Below, piece after piece: positions 38,217 to 48,629 of a stretch of 64,000 nucleotides of DNA. The notes under the pieces are model-generated. The model searched no databases. It saw nothing but the letters and a program-made list of their open reading frames with translations, and was not told the DNA's origin. Source of the DNA: CBDCWT01 sp965223305 (GTDB lineage Bacteria > Planctomycetota > Planctomycetia > Pirellulales > Pirellulaceae); NCBI GenBank assembly GCA_965223305.1, contig CBDCWT010000084.1:62001-126000 (forward strand). The letters are read 5' to 3'. The position numbers were made by a program, and so were the translations under genes. Position 1 is the stretch's first letter, and each line of letters begins with the position of its first letter.

Positions 38217-39520
38217 CCGCAAGAGGCCGGGAGGGCGAGGCTCCTGCCGAGCCGGGAGGTAATGGGAAGCAGGAGCAGGAGACAGGAGCAGACATCGGAG
38301 GTTGTCAGTCAACGCTCGGGAGGGCGAGGCTCCCGCCGAGCCGAGGGACGTCGGAGTGATGTTTGGAACCGTGGGCTAACGCCCAGCGGCTGATTTGTGT
38401 CGCGGTATTGGGCGATCCTGTTGATCCTGTAAATCCTGTCAAACAAATACGAAGACAGGATCAACATGATGAACAGGATGGAAGGGACGAGCTCCGCGGC
38501 AAGATACTCATCGTACCTACTGCGACAAAACGTGTAAGGCGCCGGGGCGGGCGAGGCTCCTGCCGAGCCGAGGGACATGGGAGTGATGATTCGGAACCGT
38601 GGGCTAACGCCCAGCGGCTGATTTGTGTCGCGGTATTGGGCGATCCTGTTGATCCTGTAAATCCTGTCAAACAAATACGAAGACAGGATCAACATGATGA
38701 ACAGGATGGAAGGGACGAGCTCCGCGGCAAGATACTCATCGTACCTAATGCAACAAAACGTGTAAGGCGCTCGGGAGGGCGAGGCTCCCGCCGAGCCGAG
38801 GGACGTCGGAGTGATGTTTGGAACCGTGGGCTAACGCCGGCTAACGCCCAGCGGCTGATTTGTGTCGCGGTATTGGGCGATCCTGTTGATCCTGTAAATC
38901 CTGTCAAACAAATACGAAGACAGGATCAACATGATGAACAGGATGGAAGGGACGAGCTCCGCGGCAAGATACTCAGCGTACCCACTGCAACAAAATGTGT
39001 AAGGCGCTCGGGCGAGCGAGGCTCCTGCCGAGCCGGGAGGTAATGGGAGCAGGAGACAGGAGCAGGAGCAGACATCCGAGGTTGTCAGTCAACGCTCGGG
39101 AGGGCGAGGCTCCTGCCGAGCCGAGGGACATGGGAGTGATGATTCGAAACCGTGGGCTAACGCCCAGCGGCTGATTTGTGTCGCGGTATTGGGCGATCCT
39201 GTTGATCCTGCAAATCCTGTCAAACAAATACGAAGACAGGATCAACATGATGAACAGGATGGAAGGGACGAGCTCCGCGGCAAGATACTCATCGTACCTA
39301 ATGCAACAAAACGTGTAAGGCGCTCGGGAGGGCGAGGCTCCTGCCGAGCCGGGAGGTAATGGAAGCAGGAGCAGGAGACAGGAGCAGACATCTGGGGTTG
39401 TCAGTCAACGCCCGGGAGGGCGAGGCTCCTGCCGAGCCGAGGGACGTCGGAGTGATGTTTGGAACCGTGGGCTAACGCCCAGCGGCTGATTTTGTAGCAC
39501 GGTCCCGGGCGATCCTGTCA
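38217..39520. repeat. Composite hairpin repeat array (about 228-316-bp units), reverse orientation
   Basis: Repeats of A-B-C in order. Copies of AAATCCTGTC in element C start at 38431, 38659, 38896 and 39212, so spacings are 228, 237 and 316 bp. The longer unit has an extra A copy and the GGAGCAGGAGACAGG microsatellite, as in the left array. C is an inverted repeat, with ATCCTGTTGATCCTGT facing ACATGATGAACAGGAT. Long open frames through here are repeat artefacts. It ends just before the RND pump gene stop. Confidence 0.9.
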
Positions 39521-39556
39521 AGACAGGATCAATCCCACCCCGCCACTCAATCGGCG

Positions 39557-42500
39557 CTATCGTGCCGGCTCCGTGCCACCGATCTCAGGATCCTCGGCCA
39601 CCGTGACCGGAGCAATCCGAAACGTCTCGACGACGATTGCGCAAAGTGCGGGTACAACGTAAAGCGTCAGCGAAGTTGCAACAAGCAGGCCAAAGATCAT
39701 CAGCCAAGCAAGGCCTTCCCACAGAGGTCCACCGGAGAGAGCAAGTGGGATCAGCCCGCCGACCGTGGTCGCGGTCGTTAGGAAGATCGGCAGCATGCGT
39801 TGCTTGCCGGCGCTGATTAGACAGGCACGGTACTCCTTGCGGCTAAGGCCGACAATGGGTCCATCTAGCGAGCCCGCCGACTTGAGGGCTTCGCGTTTTC
39901 GCCCAATGAGGATGTCGGCGAATTCGATGAAGATGATACCTGCGTTGAGCACGATGCCGAACAGTGACAAGAGACCGAGTTGTGGCATAAATCCGAGTGG
40001 GTTCTGGGTCAGCCAGAGTCCGAACCAAGCGCCGATAAGTGCAAGTGGCAGCGTTGCAAGAATGACCAGTGTCTTCGACCAGCCGTTGTACTGAATCACA
40101 AGGATCAACACGATGCTAAGAAACGAAATGCCGAACGACGTCAACATCTGAACTGACGCATCTTGACTCTCTTCCAGAGCGCCTCCGATTTCGATTTTAT
40201 AACCAACCGGTAGAGACGCCTTGAGCTTGCTCATACGCGCGGAATTCCATACGCGCAACACGACGTCGTTGCCGGAAACGCCGTCCTCCACTTCCGCGCT
40301 GATTTTGATAGTGCGATTCTGATCGCGGCGCTCGATTTTTCCCGGCTGCCATGTGGGAACAAAGCTGGCGATCGAATTCAGCGGTACTTTTCCGTTGCGG
40401 CCTTCGACGAAGGCTGTGTCCAGACCGGAGAGGTCCAGACGTTCCTCGGGCTTGAGCCGAAAATAGACGGGGATCAGGTGATCGCCCTCACGGAACGTCG
40501 TCAGCTGGAGCCCAGAGAAGTACGCATTGAGAGTGTCAGCCACGGCGACGTTCGTTACGCCCGACAGATTTGCTCTTTCTTCGTCGACCTCGACAGTTAA
40601 TTGAAGTCCATCAATGCCCCACGAGTCGTCGATGTTCCAAGTGCCGGGTTCGTCGCGGATCATCATCTTGACTTCGTCCGCGATGCGCCGGATCTCGTGA
40701 ATATCGGCAAACCCATCGCCGGAGACACGGAGCTCTACTGGTGGCGAAGGTGGTCCCAGCGCCAGCTTCTTCGGAACGACACGGGCTCCGGTGATGGGCT
40801 GGATGCCGAGTTCTTCGTCTCCTTCGTCGAGAACTCGGCGCAAGTCGTCGATGTAGCCGTTGGTCCAAAGTCCGTTCGAGGTGCGCACGAGAATCTCTGC
40901 CGAGTTCGCGCCGGGCGGCGGCGGGTCGACTCCAAGTGCCCAACGCGACCCACCTTGTCCGATCATGCTGCGCATCGTGCGAAGTCGCTCCACTGTCCCG
41001 TCCTCAGTTGTGAGGCGACTAAGCCGCTTGAGAACCGATTCGACTTGCGCGACGGTCTCGTTGGTCTGTTCGATCGTTGCAGTTTCTGGCAGCGTAACCT
41101 TGATGAAGAACTGGTCTCGACGATCCTGTGGGAAGAACTCGCTACTGACAGGCAATCGCAGAGTTGCTAGCAGGAGCGCAACGGCCACCAGGATAGTAAT
41201 CCACTTGGCGGCGATTGCAGGTCGCGCGGTGAGACCGTAGAGTCGGAGAAAAACGTTGTCTTCCGGAGCCGCGTCCTCGGCCAGCTGATCGGCGGTGGCC
41301 GACGATTCCCCGCGATCAGACGGCGTCGTGGAACCGGATGACGACACCTTCCGGTCGACGGCGTGCTTGCGCGGATGCCGCCAAAGCCTAGCCAGCATGT
41401 ATCCGAGCCACGGCAGCGGAGCGTTCGGAACATGCGGGTTCTTCGGAGCTCGAATGAATGTCGCCGCCAGAATCACGCAAATCGACATCGCGAACAGCCA
41501 GCTCATCAACAGCGTGGTTGAAAGTGTGACGGGCAGGCTATAGACGTATTCGGCGGCTCCGCCTTTAAGCGCAAACAGCATCGGCAAGAAGGCAGCGATG
41601 GTTGTCAGCGTTCCAGATAACATGGGAAACATGAGTGTCTTCGCGCCGTTCACCGCAGCCGCACGCGGTGTCATGCCGGCCAAAATGTTCGTGCGGGTCT
41701 GATCGCACACCTGAACTGCGTTGTCGACCAACAGGCCGAGCGCAATGATGACCGACGCCAGCGAAATCTGTTCCAGTTGCACACCGAACAAACGAATGAT
41801 GGCAACTGAGGCGAGCACGACAATTGGGATGTTTGCCGCCATCACGAGCGACGTGCGCAGCCCGACAAACAGATACACGACGATCACCACAATCACGATC
41901 GCCGAAATCACATTCCGAATGACATCATCAATCTTGGCGTCGACATTGTCCGAGAGATTGGAGACCGGCCGAATGGTCAGGTCCCGCGGTAGAGCTTGTT
42001 CGATGTCGACCAGCCGGTCGACTCGCTGCATTACCGAGTTACAGATATCTATGATGTTTGCCCCCGACCTCATCGTGACTCCCAGCATGACTGCCGGAAA
42101 CGAACCACGCTCGTCGGTAAAGCGACAGTAGACCAGCGGCGGATCCACGTAATCGCGTTTCACTGACAGACCGATGTCGGTCAGGCCGACTTGGTTCGCG
42201 AAGTTTCCACTTTGAACAGCGGCAACGGTAAGCGAGTCGATTTCACTGATGGCGTCGAACTCCCCGCTCGGCTTGACGTTGAACTTGCCTTGCGATGTGT
42301 CAATGCTCCCGCCCGGCGCAACTGTGTTGCGACTTTGAACCAGTTGCCGCAGAGCATCTGTAGTCAAATCGAGTTGCGACCATGTGCCAAGATCTGTCTC
42401 AATGTAGATAGCTTCGTCCTGTACACCATATTTCTCGACCTTGGCAACTCCGGGAAGCAGTCGAATCGCATCGCGAACTTGGTCGGCGTAGATTTCTAAA

Positions 42501-42991
42501 TCGCGCGGTGAGTAGCGATGCGCCGAGTCGATCGCATCCTCGCCGTTCAGCGGTGTCTGATAAACGCCCAGCACCAGTACCGACGTGTCACCGAATTCAT
42601 CGTTGACAACTGGATGTACATCCGAGTCGGGCATCTCGACCAGGTCGACTTTCGCACGGACCTTGTCCCACACGTTTTGAATGTCACCCGGTGGTACGTG
42701 ATCGTCGAGGTTGACATAGATCGTCGATTGGCTGGTAATCGTCTCCGAGCGCAGAAAGTCCAGCTCTTCGATCCCGTTGAGCGCTTCTTCGATCTTGTCG
42801 GTAATTAGCTCTTCCACTTTGATCGTCGGCGCACCTGGCCAGCTCGTGGCGACCACGCAAGTGCGAATCGTAAACTCAGGGTCTTCACGCCGGGGCATCG
42901 TGTAGAAAGTAATGACGCCCCAAGTCGTGAGCAGCAGTACAAGCGTCACGACGACCGTACGATAGCGCATCGAGAGTTCAGAGAGGTTCAC
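39557..42991 (-). CDS. RND efflux transporter permease subunit
   Basis: A 1144-aa inner-membrane pump of the AcrB/HAE type. The N-terminal span follows MNLSELSMRYRTVVVTL. The porter segment YTMPRREDPEF, a first membrane bundle at about 345-540 and a second near the C-terminus are in the usual places. In span 4 the motif is LLVDNAVQVCD, with Asp-Asn in place of the Asp-Asp pair of AcrB. The usual Lys of span 10 is replaced (GIVLNAGIIFIEFAD), as in SwrC-like pumps. A charged insert (residues about 555-585) sits between the bundles. It lies 88 bp after the adaptor gene on the same strand, so the two form an operon. No outer-membrane channel gene is nearby. The substrate is unknown. Confidence 0.93.
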   Translation of the reverse strand: MNLSELSMRYRTVVVTLVLLLTTWGVITFYTMPRREDPEFTIRTCVVATSWPGAPTIKVEELITDKIEEALNGIEELDFLRSETITSQSTIYVNLDDHVPPGDIQNVWDKVRAKVDLVEMPDSDVHPVVNDEFGDTSVLVLGVYQTPLNGEDAIDSAHRYSPRDLEIYADQVRDAIRLLPGVAKVEKYGVQDEAIYIETDLGTWSQLDLTTDALRQLVQSRNTVAPGGSIDTSQGKFNVKPSGEFDAISEIDSLTVAAVQSGNFANQVGLTDIGLSVKRDYVDPPLVYCRFTDERGSFPAVMLGVTMRSGANIIDICNSVMQRVDRLVDIEQALPRDLTIRPVSNLSDNVDAKIDDVIRNVISAIVIVVIVVYLFVGLRTSLVMAANIPIVVLASVAIIRLFGVQLEQISLASVIIALGLLVDNAVQVCDQTRTNILAGMTPRAAAVNGAKTLMFPMLSGTLTTIAAFLPMLFALKGGAAEYVYSLPVTLSTTLLMSWLFAMSICVILAATFIRAPKNPHVPNAPLPWLGYMLARLWRHPRKHAVDRKVSSSGSTTPSDRGESSATADQLAEDAAPEDNVFLRLYGLTARPAIAAKWITILVAVALLLATLRLPVSSEFFPQDRRDQFFIKVTLPETATIEQTNETVAQVESVLKRLSRLTTEDGTVERLRTMRSMIGQGGSRWALGVDPPPPGANSAEILVRTSNGLWTNGYIDDLRRVLDEGDEELGIQPITGARVVPKKLALGPPSPPVELRVSGDGFADIHEIRRIADEVKMMIRDEPGTWNIDDSWGIDGLQLTVEVDEERANLSGVTNVAVADTLNAYFSGLQLTTFREGDHLIPVYFRLKPEERLDLSGLDTAFVEGRNGKVPLNSIASFVPTWQPGKIERRDQNRTIKISAEVEDGVSGNDVVLRVWNSARMSKLKASLPVGYKIEIGGALEESQDASVQMLTSFGISFLSIVLILVIQYNGWSKTLVILATLPLALIGAWFGLWLTQNPLGFMPQLGLLSLFGIVLNAGIIFIEFADILIGRKREALKSAGSLDGPIVGLSRKEYRACLISAGKQRMLPIFLTTATTVGGLIPLALSGGPLWEGLAWLMIFGLLVATSLTLYVVPALCAIVVETFRIAPVTVAEDPEIGGTEPAR

Positions 42992-43079
42992 AGCAGGACG
43001 ATGCTCCTATCGTCGTGGGCGACCGGCAGATAAGGCCAATTACCTTAGAAAGGCCGTCGCACGTCAAAGTCAATACACA

Positions 43080-44795
43080 TCATCGCGTCGCCACCGTTGC
43101 ATCAACGGCCTTAACTGCTTCACCATCAATCAAGTAGTGCGTACCGCGGGTTACGTAGCGGACGCCTTCGAGTGAGGCATCACCCGCCGCTGCAACTTGA
43201 CGCAGCGCAGAAGTTGCCTTGACCTGCGACTCGTCAACCACGCGAATCGGAATCCGCGTGGCTATCTCGTTGTCGCCTGATTCTTCAACGACGAACAGGT
43301 AAGACTGGTTGCCTTCGCGAACGATGGCATCCATCGCGACGAAATAGCCCGCCGTTTGTTCGTCGCCCGACAAATCCACTCTTACCAGATCGCCGGGTCT
43401 CAGCATCCACTGGCCGCCGGTATCGAACAAGACCGTATCTCCGTTCCATTCGAGCGGCGTTCCTTCGCTCACGACGAGCCGCCCAACCACGACGTTGGTC
43501 GACGGATCAAACACATCGCCATCGATCAGCACTTGCTGAAAAACCCAGTTCCCGAGGTACGGTACCTTCATGCTTCCAAGCCGGACGTGCATCTTCGAGA
43601 CCTTAAACATCCGGTCAGCAGGAACGCCGGTGTGAATCGTGGCGTTTTCGATTTTCCAGAGGTACGGTCCGTCTTCGTCGTGGAGCAAAGCCCTCTCCTC
43701 GACAAACAACATGCCATCCTGGATGCCGGGAAGGAACTTGAAATCGAGCCGCCACCACTCGTCGGTCGTCGCAACAACCTGCTGGCTCGCAGCACTAGCC
43801 AGTTTCTTGTTCATCACCAACAGTGTTAGTGTGAAAGTTCGCGTAAGCGGATCGGCGACGGGATCGATGAGGTAGAGATATCCATCGTGTGTTTCAGTCG
43901 TCCCGTCCGGCATGGTCACGTTGACCGGCAGCCGGCCTCTTTGCTGCAGGCGACGCGAGTCTTCAGCAGAGACTTCCAGCTCGATCTTGATGGGGTCCAT
44001 CATCTGTATGGTCGCCACCGATTGGCCAGCGTTGACCACACTTCCAGGTACCACGAAAATGTCTGCGATCTGCCCGCGAAACGAAGAATACAATGTGCAG
44101 TCTTCGAGGTTACGTTCTACGTCACGCTGGCTCTGCTTGGCCTGCAGCACCGCGTTGTGCAGTGATTCGATCTGTGCCTGTTGGGCTTTCGTGGCCGCTT
44201 CGAGTTGCTTGACCTGCGAGATGGCGCTTTCGTAGTTGGCCTTGTCGCGATCGACGTCTCCCTGGGAGCCTGCGTTCTGAGCGAACAATCGCTGGCTGCG
44301 CTCGTATTCCGTCTTTGCCAGATTACGAGTCGCAACGGCGGCCGCAATCTGGGCCGGGATGCTCTCGTTCAACTCGGTCTGCGCTGCAGCGAGGTTCTGC
44401 TCAGCGCGCGTCACGTCCGCCTTGGCCTTGTCAACCTGTAGCCGATATCGTTCGTCGTCGATTCTGGCCACCGGTGTTCCCTCGACAATCAAGGTTCCAG
44501 ATTCGTCGTGAACGCGGCCTTCGATTTCGGTGTTCGGCTCGGCGACCATTTCGACCCGACCACCCACCTCAAAGCCAATCTGCTCGGTCTTCCACGATCC
44601 AACCGAAGCCGACACGAGCGAACCGTGCGGCGGCTGTTGCTTCGTTAGCAACTTCACAGTCACCGGGCGCGGACGCCTTTCCGGAATGACTGTCTCTTGT
44701 CGCTCACAGCCGACCGTCGCGCAGGCAGCAATCAGCGGCATGATGGTTGTCCAAGACCGCCAATCGAATCTGTAAATACAGTCACTCATGACCAT
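43080..44795 (-). CDS. RND periplasmic adaptor (membrane fusion protein)
   Basis: A HlyD/AcrA-type adaptor of about 571 aa. The start at 44795 (or 44789) is chosen because it gives an N-terminal hydrophobic segment with a possible lipobox (ATVGC). The open frame continues to 45233 but that part crosses the neighbouring gene end and has no family features. The lipoyl-like half (VGGRVEMV, GTPVARIDDERY), a long coiled-coil hairpin at about 95-210, the return lipoyl half (SSFRGQIADIFVVPGSVV) and a beta-barrel (PIKIELEVSAEDSRRL) are in normal order. A C-terminal extension of about 200 residues is longer than usual. It feeds the adjacent pump. Confidence 0.9.
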   Translation of the reverse strand: MVMSDCIYRFDWRSWTTIMPLIAACATVGCERQETVIPERRPRPVTVKLLTKQQPPHGSLVSASVGSWKTEQIGFEVGGRVEMVAEPNTEIEGRVHDESGTLIVEGTPVARIDDERYRLQVDKAKADVTRAEQNLAAAQTELNESIPAQIAAAVATRNLAKTEYERSQRLFAQNAGSQGDVDRDKANYESAISQVKQLEAATKAQQAQIESLHNAVLQAKQSQRDVERNLEDCTLYSSFRGQIADIFVVPGSVVNAGQSVATIQMMDPIKIELEVSAEDSRRLQQRGRLPVNVTMPDGTTETHDGYLYLIDPVADPLTRTFTLTLLVMNKKLASAASQQVVATTDEWWRLDFKFLPGIQDGMLFVEERALLHDEDGPYLWKIENATIHTGVPADRMFKVSKMHVRLGSMKVPYLGNWVFQQVLIDGDVFDPSTNVVVGRLVVSEGTPLEWNGDTVLFDTGGQWMLRPGDLVRVDLSGDEQTAGYFVAMDAIVREGNQSYLFVVEESGDNEIATRIPIRVVDESQVKATSALRQVAAAGDASLEGVRYVTRGTHYLIDGEAVKAVDATVATR

Positions 44796-44961
44796 CCACT
44801 CGGTTGTTGCTGGAGCTCGCGGTTGTTCTGTCGCTGATTTTGCGACGGGCGGGGAAGACCGCCAAAAGCGAACGCTGTTATGGAACTGGTGAAACTGCCT
44901 ACCGGCATGCCGAGCGTTGCTGAGGGACGGTCGACATGCTTCTTGCTGCCTGAATCGACTT

Positions 44962-47900
44962 CTAAGGAAATGTGAGCCAATCGACGTCGGACCAGAGCTG
45001 GTCGTCGAGCAGCTCCTGTGGGCCTGCACCGGCAAGTGTCTCCAGTAGCTCTTCGAAGTGACCGGGGGTCGTCGGGGCAGGCTGTCGCCCCTCCTCAATC
45101 TCGACAGGTGGTACCTCCAATAAGACAACTCCCACCGCAGCTGGTGGCGTGTTTGCTGACCGATTGTCCGCGTCCAACAGATCTCTAGCTGCTGGTTGCG
45201 GCAACCAAAACAAACCACCATCAGCGCGCGCACCCTGTGTACCCTCGCCCTCCGGATCGCCCTGGCTATTCAAGAAGTTGATCACTGGAAGGATATCCCC
45301 CACGGGTGACAGAGTACCGTCACCGTTGACGTCTGCAAACGGTGTTGGTTGAACATCACCATTGGGTTGTGGAAATCGTGACGCGCTGTCGACGATCTGG
45401 GGTGCGTTGGTCTCGTTGATCATCGGCAGGACGTCGCCGACTGGTGAAACGACCCCGTCATTGTTGACGTCGTTCGGTGTCACCGGGTTCTGCCAATCGG
45501 CCGGGCCGTTCAACAGAAGTGTGGCGCCGTCTTGAACGAGCAGCCGGAAGAAAGCTTCTCCCAGCTCCGTACCCGTTAGTGCCCAACCGTCCCCGATGTT
45601 GACCGTATCTTCCAGATTCGACATGACGGCAAAACGACTTGTTGTTGAGTCGACGTTCTGCAGTACCGAGTTTACGTCCAGCGTGAGCGAGTTGGCGCCT
45701 GCTCCCGAAATGTCCACCTGTTCGACAGCCGTCAGCTGCGAAAGATCGAGCGAAATGTCGGCTCCTTGCACGAAAAGCGCGTCGTCACTTTCTCCACCGG
45801 CCAGAGATAGGAGGCCGGCAACCGCGTCGTTGATCGTCGGGTCAAGCGTCAGTGAATTGGAACCACCCCCCATTTCCAGCTCGACGCCATTGGGAAAGTC
45901 AGCCAAGGGGATGGTGACTTCGTGTGCGCCGGCACCAGGCGCCGGGCCAAAGGCGATTCTGTTGGTTGGATCGCTGAGCAACAAGTTCGTGCCATCGACG
46001 CGGATGGTCCAGGCGTCATTCGGTGCACTGCCAGTGACTTTCAAAATGCCACCTTCGATCACTGCAGTCGTGGGAATGCCTGCTTCATCGTCGGTCACCG
46101 CAACAACCTCGGCGGCCGGCTGAAAAGTCTGGGCGCTGGCGGTAACCGTGATCGCCTGCGTACCGTCTAGCACTTGGTCGTCGACGGCGGTCACGGTAAA
46201 TGTCACGGAAGCTGCGGCGTCGGGAATCGTGACGCTGGCGGGCACCGTCACTTCGGTTTCGTCGCTGCTAGACAGGAACACCGTCAGATCGCCCGTGGTA
46301 TCTCCGCTACGAGTAACGGTGGCCACCGCTGTGCCACCATTCTCTGAGATCGAGGTCGGTTCCACGCTGAGCGTCAGCTGTTCGCTAGGAGGTTGGTAGC
46401 TGACGATCAATCGGGGGGGCGAGCCGCTCGTGCTCTCCTTGCTGTCGAATCGCTTCGTTGTGCTGCCCGCGCTCTCGTTGCCGATGATGATCCAGCCAAA
46501 GTTGTTGCTGGCATCGTTGAGCCAGCCCTGTACGTCGGCAGTCAACTCGGCAGTTGACCAAACGGCCGTCGTATCGACCAGACCGACGTTGGTGGCGGCA
46601 CTGGGTGCCGCCACAAAGTCCCCTCCGGGGTTTGTCCAAAACGCCGTATCGAAAAACGTGTGCACCCAGGTTGCATCACCTGCCTGCGCCACGGCACCAC
46701 CCCCTCCGCCGTTACCTCCCGCACCGGAAGCCCCTTCGCCCCAGTCCTGGGTCACGCGGTGCAAGGCTACGATTTCACTGTTGACCTCCGAGCTCGACCG
46801 CGACACAAACATCTCAAGCTGTGCCGACAGCACGGTAGAACCCGCCGGAATCGCGGATCCGGCCAGGTCGAACGCCACCAAACCACGACGGGGCTCGCCG
46901 TTGCCGTTCTGACCAGCGAACAAGGCGCCTCCCCCACTACTAAGGTCTCCCGTTTGGCTCTCAAAAAGCGTGTTGTCCTTGCTGGGCGTAAGGACCACGG
47001 ACAGTTCGTCATCGATGACGTCGACGGTCGCTGCACCGCTCTGGTAACCGGCCGCAGTTGCCGTCACCGTCACCGCCTGATCGCCGTCGACAACGGTGTC
47101 GTCGACGGATGATACCGTGAAGGTTGCCGTCGCGGCGCCATCCAGAATGGTGACCGAGGCGGGCACCGTCGCTTCACTTGTATCGCTGCTGGCAAGACTG
47201 ACCGTCAATTCTCCCGTGGCATCTGTGCGGGTTACCGTCCCAGTCGTTGAAGCTCCGTTTTCGGAGATCGCAGCATCGGCCAAAGTCACAGTCAACTGCT
47301 CGTGATCGGTGACTTCCAATGATACTGTGCTGTCGGCGATTCCTGCGGCGCTGGCGGTCACCGTAACGGTTTGAGTTCCGTCTAGCAGCGCGTCGTCGAC
47401 GGCGGTAATGGCAAACGGTGGCGAGCTCATCTGCCCGTCAGGAATCACCACCGTCGAGGGAACGCTGGCTTCCCCCTCATCGCTACTTGACAGGTTGACC
47501 GTCAGGTCTCCAGCCGTTGTCGTGCGACTGACCGTTGCTGTCGTCGTACCGCCGTTCTCGGAAATCGAGACGTCGGTCAGTGTCAACGTCAGCGAGTCGG
47601 CGGCCGCCGGCTCGTAGACAACTTCCAGCGACGGCCGGACGAGCAATGAGCCGAAATTATCACGGCTGTTGAATCGTCTTCCAGTTGGGTTGATGGTCTC
47701 GTCGCCGATGATGATCCAGCCAAAGTTGGAACTGGGATCGCTAACCCAAGCCTGTACGTCTGCCGCCATGCCGGCCGACGACCAGGCGGCCATCGTTCCG
47801 TCCCCGCCGACGTCCGCCGTCGCGCTTGCTGTGGAGACGAAGTCCCCGCCGGGTGTACTCCACGTGTCCGAGCTGAACAGTGTGTGGAGCCAGGTTGCAT

Positions 47901-48327
47901 CCCCTGTGGTCGCTGGAGCACCGCGGCCTCCCGGATTCCCGGCATCTGAAGTTCCCTCACCCCAGTCGCTTGTGAGTCTGTGAAGCGCAAAGGGTGCGGT
48001 GTCGGTCGTGTTGCGTGCCGCTTTCGAGACGGTCAGTCGCAAAGTCGCTTCGGTGATCGTTGAACCTGTTGGAATTTCTGAGGCATCGAACGCAATCAAC
48101 GCGCGGCGAGATCCGGCCGAGATCGTCTGCCCAGCGTAGAGGAACTCGCCAGCGCCGCTGCTCAGTGCGCCTGCAGAGTCTTCAAAAAGCGAGTTGTCCT
48201 TGGATGCGAGGAGAGTCGTCGTCGCCAACAAGAGGCGGTCTTCCAAGGTCTCGAACTGCTTGCGGCCAATGCCCAAGCCACGGATCCTGTGTCGCCTGTT
48301 GTGTCGCGTTGATCGTCTGGTTGCCAT
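44962..48327 (-). CDS. Surface protein with DNRLRE, Calx-beta and dockerin-like domains
   Basis: A 1121-aa exported protein. FETLEDRLLLA near the N-terminus is a LEPR-XLL-like motif. Two DNRLRE-type domains (WGEGTSDAGNPGG..., FGWIIIGDE; repeated at about 440-640) and three Calx-beta-like units (VSISENGGTTTATVSR, AISENGASTTGTV, SISENGGTAVATV) alternate. A right-hand-repeat-like region follows, and two EF-hand-like dockerin repeats (DVNNDGVVSPVGD, DVNGDGTLSPVGD) lie near the C-terminus. The ATG at 48327 is preferred over a TTG at 48351. The domains suggest calcium-dependent adhesion or assembly on the surface; the ligand is unknown. Confidence 0.88.
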   Translation of the reverse strand: MATRRSTRHNRRHRIRGLGIGRKQFETLEDRLLLATTTLLASKDNSLFEDSAGALSSGAGEFLYAGQTISAGSRRALIAFDASEIPTGSTITEATLRLTVSKAARNTTDTAPFALHRLTSDWGEGTSDAGNPGGRGAPATTGDATWLHTLFSSDTWSTPGGDFVSTASATADVGGDGTMAAWSSAGMAADVQAWVSDPSSNFGWIIIGDETINPTGRRFNSRDNFGSLLVRPSLEVVYEPAAADSLTLTLTDVSISENGGTTTATVSRTTTAGDLTVNLSSSDEGEASVPSTVVIPDGQMSSPPFAITAVDDALLDGTQTVTVTASAAGIADSTVSLEVTDHEQLTVTLADAAISENGASTTGTVTRTDATGELTVSLASSDTSEATVPASVTILDGAATATFTVSSVDDTVVDGDQAVTVTATAAGYQSGAATVDVIDDELSVVLTPSKDNTLFESQTGDLSSGGGALFAGQNGNGEPRRGLVAFDLAGSAIPAGSTVLSAQLEMFVSRSSSEVNSEIVALHRVTQDWGEGASGAGGNGGGGGAVAQAGDATWVHTFFDTAFWTNPGGDFVAAPSAATNVGLVDTTAVWSTAELTADVQGWLNDASNNFGWIIIGNESAGSTTKRFDSKESTSGSPPRLIVSYQPPSEQLTLSVEPTSISENGGTAVATVTRSGDTTGDLTVFLSSSDETEVTVPASVTIPDAAASVTFTVTAVDDQVLDGTQAITVTASAQTFQPAAEVVAVTDDEAGIPTTAVIEGGILKVTGSAPNDAWTIRVDGTNLLLSDPTNRIAFGPAPGAGAHEVTIPLADFPNGVELEMGGGSNSLTLDPTINDAVAGLLSLAGGESDDALFVQGADISLDLSQLTAVEQVDISGAGANSLTLDVNSVLQNVDSTTSRFAVMSNLEDTVNIGDGWALTGTELGEAFFRLLVQDGATLLLNGPADWQNPVTPNDVNNDGVVSPVGDVLPMINETNAPQIVDSASRFPQPNGDVQPTPFADVNGDGTLSPVGDILPVINFLNSQGDPEGEGTQGARADGGLFWLPQPAARDLLDADNRSANTPPAAVGVVLLEVPPVEIEEGRQPAPTTPGHFEELLETLAGAGPQELLDDQLWSDVDWLTFP

Positions 48328-48629
48328 GGCCGAATCCCGGTTGCTTATCAAGAAACTCAGTTCGAGCTCCCGCCCTCTGCGCGTACGGAGAACCGGGAGC
48401 CCGTGTTCGTTTAAGTCTAGTCGAAGTTGGTAGTTCCGTCTTTGAATTTGACTCTAGGAAGGCGAAATTCGTCCAGCTCACAGCCCGCAGCCACTCTCAG
48501 CTGGCTGCCGCATCACTTGTCGTGATGCCAAATCAGTGACTTAAGTCGTTGATTTGCAGGCCGCGAGGGAACTCCGCTCTGAGCCTTGGTGAGATTGAAT
48601 ACACAAGGACGGTGCTTTTCAGCAGTGAG
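48328..48629. other. Intergenic region upstream of the surface protein
   Basis: 302 bp that should contain the promoter of the minus-strand surface gene and the 3' end of the DUF1501 gene. I see no repeat, RNA or credible small ORF. Confidence 0.4.

Noticed and set aside
38363..39043. 226-codon open frame in the right repeat array
   Set aside because: The translation is a periodic copy of the repeats (EGRGSCRAEG, VDPVNPVKQIRRQ), so it is a repeat artefact.
44796..45233. N-terminal extension of the adaptor gene
   Set aside because: It is Arg/Ser-rich with no family features, overlaps the end of the neighbouring surface gene, and a lipoprotein-like start lies at 44795.
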